A stretch of 64,000 nt of DNA from JAXMCK01 sp046349395 (GCA_046349395.1 JAXMCK010000004.1:682001-746000); one strand, 5' to 3'. Positions 1 to 10,010 are shown, counted from the first letter of the stretch. Numbers and translations are program-made. The notes: generated from the sequence alone by a model not told the origin.

Positions 1-3000
1 CCTGCCGCCGGACAGGGTGGTGCAGCCGCTGCCCTGGGTCACCCACATTCCCTTTGCCTTCTGGCTGGTCGAGGCGCATCGCCCTGACTGTCTCGTCGAG
101 CTCGGCACCCATTCGGGCAACTCCTTCATGGCATTCTGCCAGGCCGTGCAGGCGTCACGGCTGGGCACCTCCTGCTATGCCGTCGACACGTGGCGAGGCG
201 ACGAGCAGGCCGGCTGGTACGGGGACGATGTCTATCGCGACCTCGCCGACTACCACGATCGCCGTTACGGCTCGTTCTCCCGCCTGCTGCGGATGACGTT
301 CGACGAGGCGCTGGCTTACTTCGCAGACGGCTCGATCGATCTGCTGCACATCGACGGGCTGCACACCTACGACGCGGTGCTCCACGACTTCGAGGCTTGG
401 CGGCCGAAGCTGTCCGGCAGGGCCGTCGTGCTGTTCCACGATACCAACGTGCGCGAGCGCGAGTTCGGCGTTTGGCGCCTCTGGCGTGAGCTGAGCGAAG
501 CGTACCCGGCATTCGAGTTCGTGCACGGCAACGGACTCGGCGTTCTCGCGCTGGGGACCGAGCTTCGAGAACCGGTTCGTGCGCTGCTGACATTGCGAAC
601 GGACAGTCCGGAAACGGTACCGGTGGTACGCCAGCTGTTCGCCACGCTGGGGCAAGGTATCGAGTCCGCGGCGGTGGCCCAGGTTGCGAAGGCAGACCTC
701 GAAGGTTCGGTGCAGGACCGCTCCTGGCTCGAGACGAAACTGGCGGAAGCTGGGCGTCAGGTCGAGGAAGCCGAGAAGCGGATCGGAGAGGGTGAACGGC
801 TTCTCGTGCAAAGTGAGCGCCGCATCGCCGATGGCGAACGGCTTCTCGCGCAGAGTGAGCGCCGCATCGCTGATGGCGAACGTCGCCTCGCCGAGATCTC
901 GAGCGAGCTTGGGGAGCTTCAGCGCAAGCTCGAGCAGCGGAACGACGCGGGACAGCAGCAGGATCTCGAGGTTGCCAAGCTGCGGCAGGAGGCGCAGCGC
1001 CTGTCCGCCCATATCGTTCGGATCGAGGCCGATCTTGGCGCCGGCGTCGCCAACTCGGCCAAACTGCGGGAGCAGCTCGACAACGAGATCCGGGAGCGCC
1101 TCAAGGTGCGCCGCTCCCTCTCCTGGCGGCTGACTCGACCCATGCGGGCCGCGGTCGACCTCGTGGCCAAACCGTTCCGCAAGAAGAAAAAGAAGGGGAA
1201 GTCGAATCGTTACGCCAAGGCGGCTCACGTGGCTCCGCCGGTGCAGGTCGCACCGGCGGAGCCACAGGTCGATCCGGATGCGGCCAAGAAGGCGTTCCGC
1301 GCCGAGGCCGACCGGGAGCTCGACGAGTTCCTCCGCGGGCCGGATCGGCTGGTGATCCCCAGCTGGCCGACCCCGAAAGTCTCGATCCTCCTGATCCTCT
1401 ACAATCAGGCGTCCTTCACGTATCGCTGCCTGCGGTCGCTGATCGCGAACTGCACGGTGCCGTTCGAGGTCATTATCGTCGACAACGGATCGACGGACCG
1501 GACGAGCGAACTGCTGGGCCGCGTCGACGGCCCGACCGTCGAGCGCAGCCCCGAGAACCTGTACTATCTGCGCGGCTGCAACCTCGGTGCCGGCCGGGCC
1601 TCGGCCCCATATCTCCTGCTGCTCAACAACGATACCTGGGTCGAGCCCGGTGCGGTCGAGGCCGCCCTGGAGACGATCGAGTCCGCGGACGACATCGGTG
1701 CCGTCGGTGCCCGGCTCGTCCTGCCCGACGGCTCGCTCCAGGAGGCCGGCAGCATCGTCTGGCGGGACGGCACCTGTCTCGGCTACGGCCGAGGTGCCCG
1801 GCCCGATGCCGGCCCGTTCATGTTCCGCCGCGACGTCGACTATTGCTCGGCCGCATTCCTTCTCGTCCAGCGACGGTTGTTCGACGAACTCGGGCGTTAC
1901 GACGAGTCCTTTGCGCCGGCCTACTACGAAGAGACCGACTTCTGCATGCGCCTGTGGGAGCGGAGATGGCGCGTCGTCTACGATCCCCGCTGCCTGATCA
2001 GGCACTTCGAGTTCGGAAGCACGTCCGCGCAAGGCTCCGCGTTCGACCTCATGCAGCGCAACCACGCGCTCTTCGTCGACCGGCACGCCTACAAGCTGAA
2101 CACGCGGCACATCGGGCCCAGCCCGGACAATGTGCTGCCGGCGCGCTCGAGGGACTGGCAGCGCAGCCTCGGCCGCCTCCTCGTCGTCGACGACCGCATT
2201 CCCTACCCGGATCTCGGTGCAGGTTATCCGCGCGCCGCGGCGATGCTGCAGAGTCTCGCTGCTGCGGGTTACTCGGTGACGTTCTACCCGCTCTGCGGCG
2301 GACCCGAGGCGTGGGCCGCGGTGCGTACACTCCTCGCCCCGGAGATCGAAGCGCTGATCGATCACGGGCCTGATCAGCTCGCCGACTTCTTCCGCGAGCG
2401 GCGCGGCTACTACGACGTCATGCTGGTGAGCCGTCCGCACAATATGCGGACCGTATGCAGCGCACTCGACGCGGTGCCCGACTTCATCGCCCGTGACAAC
2501 ATCGTCTACGATGCCGAGGCGATCTTCGCGACGCGGGAGGCTCTGAAGGCGGCCGTCCTGGGTACGGGCCGACCTCATGCGACGCCCGAGACGTCGTTCG
2601 AACACGAGCTGAAGCTGGCGAACCGCGCTGCCCGGATCGTCGCCGTGTCCGATGGCGAGGCCCGGCAGTTCAAGAGTGGCGGGATCCGTGAGGTCACGGT
2701 GATCGGTCACGCGCTGGAGCCGCGACCAGGACCGGCGAGCTTCGCGGAACGGCAGGGCCTTTTCTTCGTGGGCGCCCTCGCCGACGACGGAACGCCGAAC
2801 ACGGACTCGCTCGTCTGGTTCGTTCGCGAGATCCTGCCGGGTCTGCGCGACCGATTGGGCCCGTCGGTCGGCCTCAAGGTCGCGGGACGCCTGGGCTCGC
2901 GCGAGGTCGACGCCCTGCCGCGCGACGGCGTGGAGCTGCTCGGCCGAGTCGCCGAGATCGATCACCTCTACGACTCGGCACGCATCTTCGTCGCACCCAC

Positions 3001-4168
3001 CCGGTTCGCCGCCGGCGTACCGCACAAGGTGCACGAGGCGGCCGCCCGCGGCCTGCCCGTCGTCGCGACCTCGCTTCTGGCGGAGCAGCTGGGCTGGCAG
3101 GCGGAACGCGATCTCATCGTGGCCGATACGGCCGAGGCGATGGTCGAGGCCTGTGCCCGGCTCTATGCATCCGAGGAGCTCTGGACCTCGCTGCGCCGGA
3201 ACGCCCTGGATCGGGTGGCCAAGGACTGCTCGCCGCAGCTCTTCGCGAGTCGCCTGCTGGACGTCGTCGCACAGGCGCGGCGCGAGACGGGGGCGGAGCG
3301 GCTCGTCGGACGTCCCCGCAGTCGGGTGCCGACCGAGCTGCACGCACCGCTGGGCTCCCTACTTCCCGCGGAGATGAAGAACTTTACCCGCTGGGCCGAG
3401 CCAGAGCCGTTCCGTGCCGCGTCGACGGGAGTTCCCGACGCCGGCGCCCGGCTGTGCTGCCTCGTCCACGTCTACTATGTCGACCAGTGGCCGGAACTGG
3501 CGCAGTACCTGCGCAGCCTCGAAGGGCTGGAGCGGGAGATCCACCTCAACTTCGTCGAGTCGACGGTGACGGACGCCGCTCTGGAGCGCGCTCGGGCCGA
3601 CTTTCCCGAGGCGACGATCAAGGTCTCGCCGAACGTGGGGCGGGACGTGGGCGGCACCTTGTCCTTGCTGCGGGATGTCGACCTCGCCCGTTTCTCCGCC
3701 GCGCTCGTGCTGCACACCAAGCGCAGCCTGAAGCTGAGCGAGAACGACGGGCGGAACTGGCGTCGGGCGCTGATCGATCCGCTGCTTGGATCGGGCGAGA
3801 TCGCCCGCCAGAATCTTGCCCTCATGGCCGGCGATCCAGGCGTGGGCATGATCGCGTCCGCCTCCTGCTGCAGCGAATTCGGTGGCCTCGCCGCCGGACG
3901 CCATGCCGCGCTGCTGGCCGATCTCGGCATTGCCGACAGCTATGCCAGCTCGCCCTTCGTCGCCGGTACGATGTTCTTCATCACCCCATCCGTTCTCGGC
4001 GAACTCGCCGCAGCACTCGGCCGGCACCAGTTCCGCAACTCGGACACGCTCACCTTCGAGGAACTGGGCGACGGTGAGCTGGAGCATGCGGCGGAGCGGC
4101 TCTATGGCGCGCTCGTGGCCGCCCGGGGTAAGCGCATCGTCTGGCGCGACGTTCGCTCCGTTGTCTAG
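1..4168 (+). CDS. Multi-domain glycosyltransferase (methyltransferase, coiled coil, GT2, GT4-like, RgpF-like), 5' partial
   Basis: The reading frame is open to the left edge (codons before the GTG at 17 are all sense), so the gene probably starts outside the window; at least 1383 residues are present, numbered here from that GTG. Domains in order: a class I SAM methyltransferase-like region (VELGTHSG at about 27-34), a charged coiled coil (about 225-375) with a 14-residue repeat, a GT2 glycosyltransferase (about 450-680, with DNGSTDRT and LLLNNDTW), a GT1/GT4-like domain (about 715-1075), and an RgpF-type rhamnan-synthesis domain (about 1145-1375, with NVGRDVGG and LHTKRS). Such fusions usually build surface polysaccharide or O-antigen in the cytoplasm; that role is inferred. 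It converges on the membrane protein downstream. Confidence 0.85.
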   Translation, partial: LPPDRVVQPLPWVTHIPFAFWLVEAHRPDCLVELGTHSGNSFMAFCQAVQASRLGTSCYAVDTWRGDEQAGWYGDDVYRDLADYHDRRYGSFSRLLRMTFDEALAYFADGSIDLLHIDGLHTYDAVLHDFEAWRPKLSGRAVVLFHDTNVREREFGVWRLWRELSEAYPAFEFVHGNGLGVLALGTELREPVRALLTLRTDSPETVPVVRQLFATLGQGIESAAVAQVAKADLEGSVQDRSWLETKLAEAGRQVEEAEKRIGEGERLLVQSERRIADGERLLAQSERRIADGERRLAEISSELGELQRKLEQRNDAGQQQDLEVAKLRQEAQRLSAHIVRIEADLGAGVANSAKLREQLDNEIRERLKVRRSLSWRLTRPMRAAVDLVAKPFRKKKKKGKSNRYAKAAHVAPPVQVAPAEPQVDPDAAKKAFRAEADRELDEFLRGPDRLVIPSWPTPKVSILLILYNQASFTYRCLRSLIANCTVPFEVIIVDNGSTDRTSELLGRVDGPTVERSPENLYYLRGCNLGAGRASAPYLLLLNNDTWVEPGAVEAALETIESADDIGAVGARLVLPDGSLQEAGSIVWRDGTCLGYGRGARPDAGPFMFRRDVDYCSAAFLLVQRRLFDELGRYDESFAPAYYEETDFCMRLWERRWRVVYDPRCLIRHFEFGSTSAQGSAFDLMQRNHALFVDRHAYKLNTRHIGPSPDNVLPARSRDWQRSLGRLLVVDDRIPYPDLGAGYPRAAAMLQSLAAAGYSVTFYPLCGGPEAWAAVRTLLAPEIEALIDHGPDQLADFFRERRGYYDVMLVSRPHNMRTVCSALDAVPDFIARDNIVYDAEAIFATREALKAAVLGTGRPHATPETSFEHELKLANRAARIVAVSDGEARQFKSGGIREVTVIGHALEPRPGPASFAERQGLFFVGALADDGTPNTDSLVWFVREILPGLRDRLGPSVGLKVAGRLGSREVDALPRDGVELLGRVAEIDHLYDSARIFVAPTRFAAGVPHKVHEAAARGLPVVATSLLAEQLGWQAERDLIVADTAEAMVEACARLYASEELWTSLRRNALDRVAKDCSPQLFASRLLDVVAQARRETGAERLVGRPRSRVPTELHAPLGSLLPAEMKNFTRWAEPEPFRAASTGVPDAGARLCCLVHVYYVDQWPELAQYLRSLEGLEREIHLNFVESTVTDAALERARADFPEATIKVSPNVGRDVGGTLSLLRDVDLARFSAALVLHTKRSLKLSENDGRNWRRALIDPLLGSGEIARQNLALMAGDPGVGMIASASCCSEFGGLAAGRHAALLADLGIADSYASSPFVAGTMFFITPSVLGELAAALGRHQFRNSDTLTFEELGDGELEHAAERLYGALVAARGKRIVWRDVRSVV
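779..904 (+). repeat. Three 42-bp in-frame tandem units in the coiled coil
   Basis: Units at 779-820, 821-862 and 863-904 encode 14-residue blocks of the form RI(A/G)(D/E)GERLL(A/V)QSER. The first two are nearly complete copies and the third diverges at its end. They lengthen the coiled coil between the methyltransferase and GT2 domains of the large glycosyltransferase. Confidence 0.85.
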
Positions 4169-4219
4169 CGGGTTCCCGGCCAGTCGCGGAGCCGCTGGCC
4201 ACTCACTGCGCCACATTCT

Positions 4220-7200
4220 CTAAGGCGCCGGAACGATCTCCAGTCCGGTCAGTCCCAAACCGAGCCGCCGCTTGTCCTCGGACAAGCCAAGCGACTCCGG
4301 CGAGGTCGGGTTGGAGATGTCGAACCGCACCACCAAGCTGCCCGCTCTTCGGTCCCGCACCGATTCTGGCACATCGAACGTCGCGTCCTGGGCGCTCTTC
4401 GACAGGTCGAACCGCAGGCGACCGATCTCGACACCGTTGACGTGAACGTCGACCACCTGGTCCGGACGGCCGTCGGCCACGAAGCCCTTCGTCTGCAGTC
4501 GCAGCTGAACCGGTCCCGTTGTCCCCTGCGGCAGGCCGATACGCAGCCATGCCGCAGCTTCGCTGGACCAGATTCCCCAAGGCTCCGGTGCCGACCAGCC
4601 CGGCCCGAGCAGCGGCACGCCGTTACCCTCGGGAGCGAATGCAAGCGCTTCTCCCATCGGAGCTGATGGCAGCGGCTCCGGGGTAAGGGACACCGCGGCG
4701 GGCTGAAAGCGCGGACAGTCCTTGCTGTTCCAGCCCGGAGCCAGCACCGTCCACTCGTCGACGGCCGAGAACAGAGCATCGTCCGGGAGGAAGTCCGCGG
4801 CCAAAGGCGCAGCACCTCGATCGAGCACGTACAGCGTTCCCGGATCGACAACGCCTTCAAGCAGAGCGTTGGGGCGCACGCTTTCCGGCGTCGCAAGATA
4901 GCTCGAGAACTCCAGGCCGTGATCGGCCGCGTACAACCGCAGAATGTCCCAATCCCGCACGGAATCGTTCGAGGCGACGAACTGAAGCCGAGGGTAGCGC
5001 TCCGTTGCGCAGGCCCAAAAGGGCGAATGGAGAGAGCCGGAGGCGAGCAGGGTCGCCGCGCCCTCCGGCCCCGGCATGCCGTCCAGCCGGAGACCCTTCA
5101 GAAGAAGACCGAGGTGGCGAGGGTCCGGCGACATGCCGAGCTCCGCGGGAGAGGCATCCTCCCCCATGGTCAGGCTTACCAGGAGATGATCGGGATGCCG
5201 GCGCAGGGCCTCGGGCGGCAACGGTATCACGAATTCCTGCTCGCGGTGATCCCTGTCGAAATGGAGATCGGCGACTGCCGCACCATTGACCCGTACCGCC
5301 ACGTCCTGCGTGGGTCGGGCTTCCGCGAGGTAGGCGTCGGCGCGAAGACGCAGTTGCGCGTTGCCGCCGAGAGAAGCCGGGGTACGCATCAGGAGAAGTG
5401 CAACGGGATCATCCGACCAGACGCCACCCTCGTCAGGAATGCTCCAGCCATAACCGAGAAAAGGCGCGCCTCCCCCGGTCGGGCTGAAGTCCATTTCCCG
5501 GCCCAGAGGAATCTCGGGCACCCCGTCCCCAACCGTGGGCACCTCGGTGGGCGAAAATCCCGCGCACGTTGCGGCATCCCACCGTGGTGCCAGGACGATG
5601 CGACCGTCGGCGACCGTCAGGAGGTCGTCGGGCGATTTTGTCTCGGCGGCCAGAGCGGCCGTCGACTGATCCAGCACATAGAAGGCATGCGGGTCGAGCT
5701 CACCCGAGAGCAGCGCGTAGACGATCTCCGACTGCATCCGCTCGTTCTTGACCGAGTCGACGACGCGCCAATACCCGGAATTCGTCGTCAGTCCGTGACG
5801 CGCCGCGTACAGCCCGACGACGTCCCAGCCCGGGGCCAAGTTGCCACCGGGAATGAGGTTGACGCGGTCGTACCGCTCGGCGGCGCAGCTCCAGAAAGGT
5901 GACGCCGGCTCGTCGGGCCAAGATGTCCCGACACGATCCTGGCGCAACAATGGCAGGCCCGGGCTCAGGTCGCCGGCTTGCAGCACAAGCACCGCCGCCA
6001 GGGCACCGGGCAAGATCCTGCGTGGCAGCAGTCGTGCCAAGGCCCAGATACCGCCCAGAAGGAGCAAGTACCCGGCCAGCCAGAACATCCGTCCGGAAGC
6101 ATGAAGGAGCGAGAGAACCTGCTCCACCTTCTCCGGCAGCGAGATGACCGCGACCGTGCTGCTGCCCAGCAGGATGGTGGTCGACACGGCGAAGAGAGCA
6201 AGCCCGACCGCCATGACCAGCAGCGGTAGGAGGGTCCTCGGCACGGTCACGCTCGGTCTGCGCCACAGAGCCGCCATAAGGAGGACGATGGAGAGAAGGA
6301 GCCCGCCGAGGCCCAGATAGTTGAAGCCTTCGTAGTCCCCGGGACCGTTGGGCAGATCGGGCATGACCGCCGACCAGGCGCTGATATCTCCGGCACTTCC
6401 AGCCTGCGGCAGGGTCGCCGCCGGATCGAACGGGGCCAGGAGGTTCATGGGATAGAGCCCGAACTCTCCCGCACCAGGGGTCGGAACCAACGTGAAATAG
6501 CCGGCCGCCCAAACACCAAGAGCCACGGCGGCAAGACCGGCAACGAGATCAAGCGCGACACGGCCGGTGGGGCGACGGTCGAGCAATTCGGCGGCCAGCC
6601 ATGCCACCCAGATCCCGCCGACGATGGCGAGCAGATAGATGTGCGCGAGGCCGGCGGCCACGAGCAGCAGAGGGAACAGCAGGTGAGATGAGGAGAGCGG
6701 CCGGAAGTAGAGAAAAATGGCGGCGAGGATCAGCCAATGGGCACAGAGCGATGGATGGAGCGTGGCGCGGAAGAGAAATGCCGGTACCAGGAGGAACAGG
6801 CAGCCGCCGAGGATCCGAACGGTGAGGCGCCGGTCCACGAGCCCGACCAACAGGTAGCCGAACACCGCCTGAAGCACGAAGCAGAGGGCGAGCCACCAGC
6901 CCGTGATCTGCGAGATGGCCGGAAGAAGACCTGCAAGAGGCTTGAGGAGCAGGGCGAAGAGCGGAAGCGAATCCGAGTAGGCGATCGAGCTCGCGACGGG
7001 ACCTCCGTACCCGTGCACGGCCGCAGGTGGCACCGTCCAGGGCTCCCGGCCGAAGAAAGCCCAGCCCAAGAGCTGCGTTCGGGCATCGCCGTCATCGAAC
7101 CAAGCGATATTGCCTGGATCTAGGACACCGGCGCCGACCGTAAGCAGAAAGAAGACGAACCCGAGGACTGCGGCGAGTGCGGCCCCAAGAGCGATACGCG

Positions 7201-7237
7201 GGCGATCGGGACCGGCAGTCACCCTGTCGAGCATCAT
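4220..7237 (-). CDS. Polytopic membrane protein (DUF6311-like) with a duplicated C-terminal module
   Basis: This is a 1005-residue protein. The first ~440 residues carry many hydrophobic segments and motifs resembling the DUF6311 family of integral membrane proteins, which look like lipid-linked-sugar glycosyltransferases (family call from memory). The remainder, probably extracytoplasmic, is an internal duplication: residues ~446-737 and ~738-1005 align, each opening with SPFW(S/A)CA(T/A)ERY and carrying LY(V/A)LD, LAP(R/G)W and V(R/H)VNG-type motifs. Its ATG overlaps the stop of the DapA-family gene as ATGA, which implies co-translation. With the large glycosyltransferase facing it, a role in cell-surface glycans is plausible but not shown. 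Confidence 0.8.
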   Translation of the reverse strand: MMLDRVTAGPDRPRIALGAALAAVLGFVFFLLTVGAGVLDPGNIAWFDDGDARTQLLGWAFFGREPWTVPPAAVHGYGGPVASSIAYSDSLPLFALLLKPLAGLLPAISQITGWWLALCFVLQAVFGYLLVGLVDRRLTVRILGGCLFLLVPAFLFRATLHPSLCAHWLILAAIFLYFRPLSSSHLLFPLLLVAAGLAHIYLLAIVGGIWVAWLAAELLDRRPTGRVALDLVAGLAAVALGVWAAGYFTLVPTPGAGEFGLYPMNLLAPFDPAATLPQAGSAGDISAWSAVMPDLPNGPGDYEGFNYLGLGGLLLSIVLLMAALWRRPSVTVPRTLLPLLVMAVGLALFAVSTTILLGSSTVAVISLPEKVEQVLSLLHASGRMFWLAGYLLLLGGIWALARLLPRRILPGALAAVLVLQAGDLSPGLPLLRQDRVGTSWPDEPASPFWSCAAERYDRVNLIPGGNLAPGWDVVGLYAARHGLTTNSGYWRVVDSVKNERMQSEIVYALLSGELDPHAFYVLDQSTAALAAETKSPDDLLTVADGRIVLAPRWDAATCAGFSPTEVPTVGDGVPEIPLGREMDFSPTGGGAPFLGYGWSIPDEGGVWSDDPVALLLMRTPASLGGNAQLRLRADAYLAEARPTQDVAVRVNGAAVADLHFDRDHREQEFVIPLPPEALRRHPDHLLVSLTMGEDASPAELGMSPDPRHLGLLLKGLRLDGMPGPEGAATLLASGSLHSPFWACATERYPRLQFVASNDSVRDWDILRLYAADHGLEFSSYLATPESVRPNALLEGVVDPGTLYVLDRGAAPLAADFLPDDALFSAVDEWTVLAPGWNSKDCPRFQPAAVSLTPEPLPSAPMGEALAFAPEGNGVPLLGPGWSAPEPWGIWSSEAAAWLRIGLPQGTTGPVQLRLQTKGFVADGRPDQVVDVHVNGVEIGRLRFDLSKSAQDATFDVPESVRDRRAGSLVVRFDISNPTSPESLGLSEDKRRLGLGLTGLEIVPAP

Positions 7238-8151
7238 CGTCTGACGGTCGGAGCCGATTCCAACAGCATCGGCAGTATTGCAGCGTACCGCCGCATCGTC
7301 GCGACGCCGAGAGGAGTCGGAGCCATTGCCGGCTGTCGGTCGTGGACCTCCCCAAGACCAAGTCGGTGCGCCAGTATGCGTTTACCGTAACAGAGAAACT
7401 GCGGGATCGACTGCATCACGAATACCATCAGTGGCAGCACGCTGGCGTATAGACGCTCTGCCTCCACCTCGTCGCCGCGCCGCATCGTCTCGTAGACGGC
7501 CACCAGCACGTCGACGCATTCCGGTGCTGGGATCAGGCCGGCGCAGCCGGCGCGCAGGCAGTCCGGCAGTTCGAGGCCGCCGCGGCCGTTGAAGACGGCG
7601 ACCTCGCCGTGCAGTGCCTCGATCGTGGCGGCGATGTCGAGTGCGGGTGCCTCCCCTTTCAGCAGCACGAAGTTGGGATGCTGCCGACGCAGGCTGCGCA
7701 GCGAGTCGATGCCGAGACCCACGCCCAGATATTGCGGGGCGTTCTGGATCGCACCCGGAATCGGGGAGGCGTCGAGCACGCGGCCGAAGAAGCGGAGCAG
7801 GTCGGCTTCTTCCAGCGGCCGCTGCGGGGGCGGCTGGAGGATGACCCAGGCGGCCCCCAGCGATGCCGCTTCGCGGACGAAGCCCACCTGCGCCGCGACG
7901 TCCTCGCCGAACACGGTGATCGCCACGGGCACGCGGCCGGCCGCATCCTCGACCACCCAAGCCATGACGTCGCGCCGCTCGGTCGGCGAGAGTTTGCTCA
8001 CCTCGGTGGCGAGGCCGAGGGCGGCGATGCCGTGGACACCGGCCGCGACGCACGCCTCCACCTGCAGCCGCATGGCCGCCCGGTCGAGGCGGCCGTCGGG
8101 GCCGAAGAAGGCGTAGAGGATCGGCCAGATGCCGCGGAACGACGGGGTCAC
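7234..8151 (-). CDS. Dihydrodipicolinate synthase/N-acetylneuraminate lyase family protein
   Basis: A 305-residue TIM-barrel aldolase of the DapA family, the usual length. The Schiff-base lysine is in VLLKGE (about residue 165), and the region before it (QNAPQYLGVGL) corresponds to the family's YN.P..TG segment. Family members condense or cleave pyruvate-type substrates; the exact reaction is not predictable here. Because it sits between a SYLF gene (7-nt gap) and a surface-type membrane protein (4-nt overlap) rather than lysine genes, it is more likely a sugar-acid or keto-acid aldolase than housekeeping DapA. Confidence 0.8.
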   Translation of the reverse strand: MTPSFRGIWPILYAFFGPDGRLDRAAMRLQVEACVAAGVHGIAALGLATEVSKLSPTERRDVMAWVVEDAAGRVPVAITVFGEDVAAQVGFVREAASLGAAWVILQPPPQRPLEEADLLRFFGRVLDASPIPGAIQNAPQYLGVGLGIDSLRSLRRQHPNFVLLKGEAPALDIAATIEALHGEVAVFNGRGGLELPDCLRAGCAGLIPAPECVDVLVAVYETMRRGDEVEAERLYASVLPLMVFVMQSIPQFLCYGKRILAHRLGLGEVHDRQPAMAPTPLGVATMRRYAAILPMLLESAPTVRR

Positions 8152-8158
8152 CGGTGCA

Positions 8159-8719
8159 TCAGGAGTCCGGCGTGAACTGACTGATCTTCGAGCCCTCGAG
8201 TCCCACGCCGGCCATCAGTCCCTGCTGGTCGAAGATGAACGCGTAGATGTCGCCCTTCGCGGTCGTCGTGCTGAAGTTCTTGGCCGCTCCCTTGTCGAGG
8301 ACCACGATCGACGGGCCGACACCGATCTCCCAGCCGCCGCTCTTGCGGAGATAAGCGAGTGCTGCCTCGTTCATGAAGTAGAGCGCATAGCCGTAGGACT
8401 GCGCTCCAGCCTGCAGGCCCCAGGAAACGGAGAAGGTGCGATAGTAGCCCTTCACCTGGTTGCCGTTCTCGATGAGCGCCCCCGTGCCGTAGCTGCCACC
8501 GAAGCCGAGCCCGCCCTTGACGATCTCGGGAAAGACCAGCACCGCCTTCGCCTTGGCCGCCAGTTCCTTGGCGGCGGGGTTGCTGCGCTCCAGGGCGTCC
8601 AGAGCCAGCCCGACCTGGGCCTTGATCGACTCCCGCGTCACGGCCGCCGCTGGCCGGCTCAGCAGAGCAGTCGCCGCAAGTGCAGGTACCGCCACGATCA
8701 TCGTCCGCCGCATGGGCAT
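8159..8719 (-). CDS. Secreted SYLF (Ysc84-type) lipid-binding domain protein
   Basis: A 186-residue protein with a signal peptide (MPMRRTMIVAV...RPAAA, cut near residue 26) and a SYLF domain with the family core VLVFPEIVKGGLGFGGSYG, then SWGLQAGAQSYGYAL and a closing GVGLEGSKI. SYLF proteins bind membrane phosphoinositides in eukaryotes; bacterial members are periplasmic or outer-membrane-associated with unclear roles. The ATG at 8719 is preceded by GGGGAGG at good spacing. It is the likely first gene of a minus-strand operon with the DapA-like enzyme and the duplicated membrane protein. Confidence 0.88.
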   Translation of the reverse strand: MPMRRTMIVAVPALAATALLSRPAAAVTRESIKAQVGLALDALERSNPAAKELAAKAKAVLVFPEIVKGGLGFGGSYGTGALIENGNQVKGYYRTFSVSWGLQAGAQSYGYALYFMNEAALAYLRKSGGWEIGVGPSIVVLDKGAAKNFSTTTAKGDIYAFIFDQQGLMAGVGLEGSKISQFTPDS

Positions 8720-8926
8720 CAGCGCACCTCCCCTTTGCCCGGCCCGTTCGGCCGGGAAACCTCACTTCCGCGATGCCGAACGCGGTGTCAAATCTGCTCG
8801 ACCGTCGTCGGGAAAACTATCCTAGATCGGCTTGCACGGCAAGCTCCGTGGCTGCCAGCGCACTTGATTTCCTCGGGTAAGCCGGCATGTCTTGCCGCCT
8901 CCTAGGCAGCGGGCGGGTCAGGGACG

Positions 8927-9946
8927 GTGCAGGCGGCCTTCATCGAGGGCATTCGCAAGGTCGTGGTCGGCGAGGTAGCGGAGCCGCGTGCCGGCGATGA
9001 CGAGTTGCTGATCGAGGTCGACGCGGTCGGCATCTGCGGTAGCGACATCCACTACTATCTCGAGGGGGCGATCGGCGCCCAGATCGTGAAGGGCGGATTT
9101 CTGCCCGGGCACGAGTTCGCCGGGCGGATCGTCGATGGTCCGGCCGAGCGGCACGGGCTGAAGATCGGCGAGCTCGTGGCGGTCGATCCGGCCACACCCT
9201 GCGGCCGCTGCGAGTGGTGCCACCAGAACCATCCCAATCTCTGCCCGCACGTCGTGTTCAAGGGTGCTCCACCTTACACCGGGGCCATGACCCGATTGGT
9301 GACGGCGAAGTCCGAGGCCCTCTTCCGGGTGCCCGAGGGATTCGATGCAACGGATGCCGCCATGCTGGAGCCGTTGGGCGTGGCGGTGCACGCGATCGAC
9401 CTCGCCCGGCCGCGGTTCGTCGAGACCTGTGCCATCATCGGCTGCGGTGCCATCGGCCTCCTGATCCTGCAATGTGCCAGGGCCGCCGGGATCGGGCGGA
9501 TCATCGGGGTCGAGCCGGTGGCATCGCGGCGCGAGCTGGCGCTGGAGCTCGGAGCGGACGAGGCGGTCGGCAGTGCCGGCGAGGTCGCGGGCCTGACCAA
9601 GGGGCGTGGGGTCGATCTCGTCATCGAGGCGACGGACCGGCCGGAGGGGTTCCAGCTCTCGGCGGAGGCGGCGCGCATCGGCGGCCGGATCGTGCTGGTC
9701 GGTATTCCCGAGGGCGACAGCTACGCGCTGCAGGCCTCGCTCGCCCGGCGCAAGGGTCTGGGCGTCAAGTTCTCGCGGCGGATGGGGCACGTCTATCCGC
9801 GGGCGATCGAGCTGGTGCGGCGCGGCCTCGTCGACGTGCGCAGACTCGCGACGCACCACTTCCCGCTGGCCGAGGCGCCGCAGGCGTTCGCCCTGCAGGC
9901 GGACCGGCGCGACGGGGTGATCAAGAGCATTTTGCACCCGGCCTGA
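8927..9946 (+). CDS. Zinc-dependent medium-chain alcohol/polyol dehydrogenase
   Basis: A 339-residue MDR-superfamily dehydrogenase. Visible are the catalytic-zinc region (CGSDIHYY and GHEFAG), the structural-zinc four-cysteine loop (CGRCEWCHQNHPNLC) and the nucleotide-binding segment (IIGCGAIGLLIL). It resembles sorbitol or L-idonate dehydrogenases, which oxidise a secondary sugar alcohol with NAD(P)+. The start is a GTG with only a weak ribosome binding site. It heads a + strand cluster with a SIS isomerase and an SDR, so oxidation of a polyol or sugar acid is the likely role; the substrate is unknown. Confidence 0.85.
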   Translation: MQAAFIEGIRKVVVGEVAEPRAGDDELLIEVDAVGICGSDIHYYLEGAIGAQIVKGGFLPGHEFAGRIVDGPAERHGLKIGELVAVDPATPCGRCEWCHQNHPNLCPHVVFKGAPPYTGAMTRLVTAKSEALFRVPEGFDATDAAMLEPLGVAVHAIDLARPRFVETCAIIGCGAIGLLILQCARAAGIGRIIGVEPVASRRELALELGADEAVGSAGEVAGLTKGRGVDLVIEATDRPEGFQLSAEAARIGGRIVLVGIPEGDSYALQASLARRKGLGVKFSRRMGHVYPRAIELVRRGLVDVRRLATHHFPLAEAPQAFALQADRRDGVIKSILHPA

Positions 9947-10010
9947 CCTCGCCGGCATTGCGGCCGCGCGCCATCCTTGGTGAAGTGGCGACAATCGGGG
10001 AGGACGGACG

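Noticed and set aside
155..3343. Very long antisense frame (over 1000 codons) opposite the multi-domain glycosyltransferase
   Set aside because: Low-complexity, Arg/Glu/Gln-rich product with no domain; typical artefact of GC-rich coding DNA. The + strand gene has clear domains.
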